This document shows positions 63,555 through 64,000 of a stretch of DNA of 64,000 bases, piece by piece (within the stretch, counting starts at the first letter, position 1; each line of letters opens with the position of its first letter). Both the position numbers and the translations under genes were made by a program. Source of the stretch: Latrodectus hesperus (Eukaryota > Arthropoda > Arachnida > Araneae > Theridiidae); the NCBI GenBank assembly GCA_037975125.1, contig CM075850.1, positions 71,281,890 through 71,345,889 on the forward strand, read 5' to 3'. The notes under the pieces were generated by a model. The model had not been told where the DNA came from and searched no databases. It saw nothing but the letters and a program-made list of their open reading frames with translations.

Positions 63555-64000
63555 GTGTTAAGAAAGCTTCGACAATGGCCATGGTCTCCGTTTACTTGCA
63601 GAACTTTTAAATTCCAAAGATGTGGGAATCGTAGAACAGTTATTAAACTAACAAGCAATACGATTAAAATCCTTCCAGTCTTCGATGCATCCCTTAAACT
63701 GACTGGATATGCCTCACTGAACGAGTGTCTAAGTGTTGGTCCAAGTCTTTCTCAACAGATTCCTCCGCTCTTATTGAGATTTCGTTCTAAGGTCATCGGT
63801 GTGATTGCGTATATAAAGCAAGCATTCTTGCAACTTAACATGAAATCTGAAGACCGTGATTACCTGAGATTTCTTTGGTAGAAAAATGATGACCGATCAG
63901 AACTGGAATTTTTCAGACACAGACGTGTAGTATTTGGAATGACATCTGGCCCTTCCTTCTAAAGGCTACAATGAAACACTACCTTAGTTTAGAAGAATTT
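63555..64000 (+). pseudogene. BEL/Pao reverse transcriptase fragment, runs off the window
   Basis: It reads LPVFDASLKLTGYASLNECL, then GPSLSQQIPPLLLRFR, GVIAYIKQAFLQL, DRDYLRFLW, and after a stop RHRRVVFGMTSGPSF. This is the BEL/Pao RT fingers/palm order. The motif A Asp (ADIxKAFLQ in the family) is Tyr here (codon 63810-63812). The stretch between the protease end and the RT is only about 100 bp, far shorter than in intact elements, so an internal deletion is likely. The element continues beyond the right edge. Confidence 0.78.

Noticed and set aside
1..64000. CRISPR arrays, bacterial operons, rRNA genes or a prophage-like system
   Set aside because: No regularly spaced repeats, ribosome-binding sites or dense ORFs; composition and elements are those of a eukaryotic nuclear genome.

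Overview
The window is AT-rich (well over two-thirds A+T), gene-poor eukaryotic DNA with one clear protein-coding gene and many decayed transposable elements. The mix of RNase H-bearing LINEs, a BEL/Pao element, hAT fossils, tRNA-derived SINE-like pieces and a long single-exon C2H2 zinc-finger gene fits an arthropod nuclear genome. I lean toward a chelicerate, probably a spider, because the LINE and hAT relics resemble families I remember from spider genomes. That placement is inference, not shown by the sequence.

Layout: 1-10.5 kb holds no gene, only LINE 3' fragments (4.6-5.9 kb and 7.5-8.0 kb), short perfect hairpins and simple repeats. At 10.56-11.05 kb a 243-bp MITE-like element with 39-bp terminal inverted repeats lies beside a truncated inverted relative. 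From 14.7 to about 27.8 kb on the minus strand is the one confident gene. It has a GC-rich promoter/first-exon island (27.28-27.86 kb), a predicted 5.9-kb 5'UTR intron containing a pogo/Tigger-like fossil, then one exon encoding a 2103-residue protein with 31 C2H2-type fingers mostly in pairs, and a candidate poly(A) signal about 280 bp past the stop. From 33.2 to 39.6 kb there is a SINE-like segment and three fossils of one hAT family (one plus, two minus). From 39.6 to 58.2 kb I see a second SINE-like segment, a third LINE fragment (48.5-48.9 kb), a near-perfect 30-bp hairpin (49.92-49.99 kb) and a (TA)n tract. At 58.25-58.62 kb a second GC-richer island, with an NRF-1-like palindrome and a plus-strand splice donor, could be a promoter and first exon of a gene that I cannot otherwise see. 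From 62.6 kb to the right edge is a broken BEL/Pao retrotransposon (gag zinc knuckles, protease-like domain, partial reverse transcriptase).

Functionally, the zinc-finger protein looks like a nuclear, DNA-binding, probably repressive regulator: many fingers, a CtBP-type PLDLT motif, and acidic and lysine-rich segments. The other recognisable coding sequence is transposon-derived and disabled by frameshifts, stops or loss of catalytic residues. I did not find a clearly novel multi-gene system. The most interesting items are the architecture of the 31-finger gene, the inverted MITE and hAT arrangements, the near-perfect short hairpins and the orphan island at 58.3 kb.
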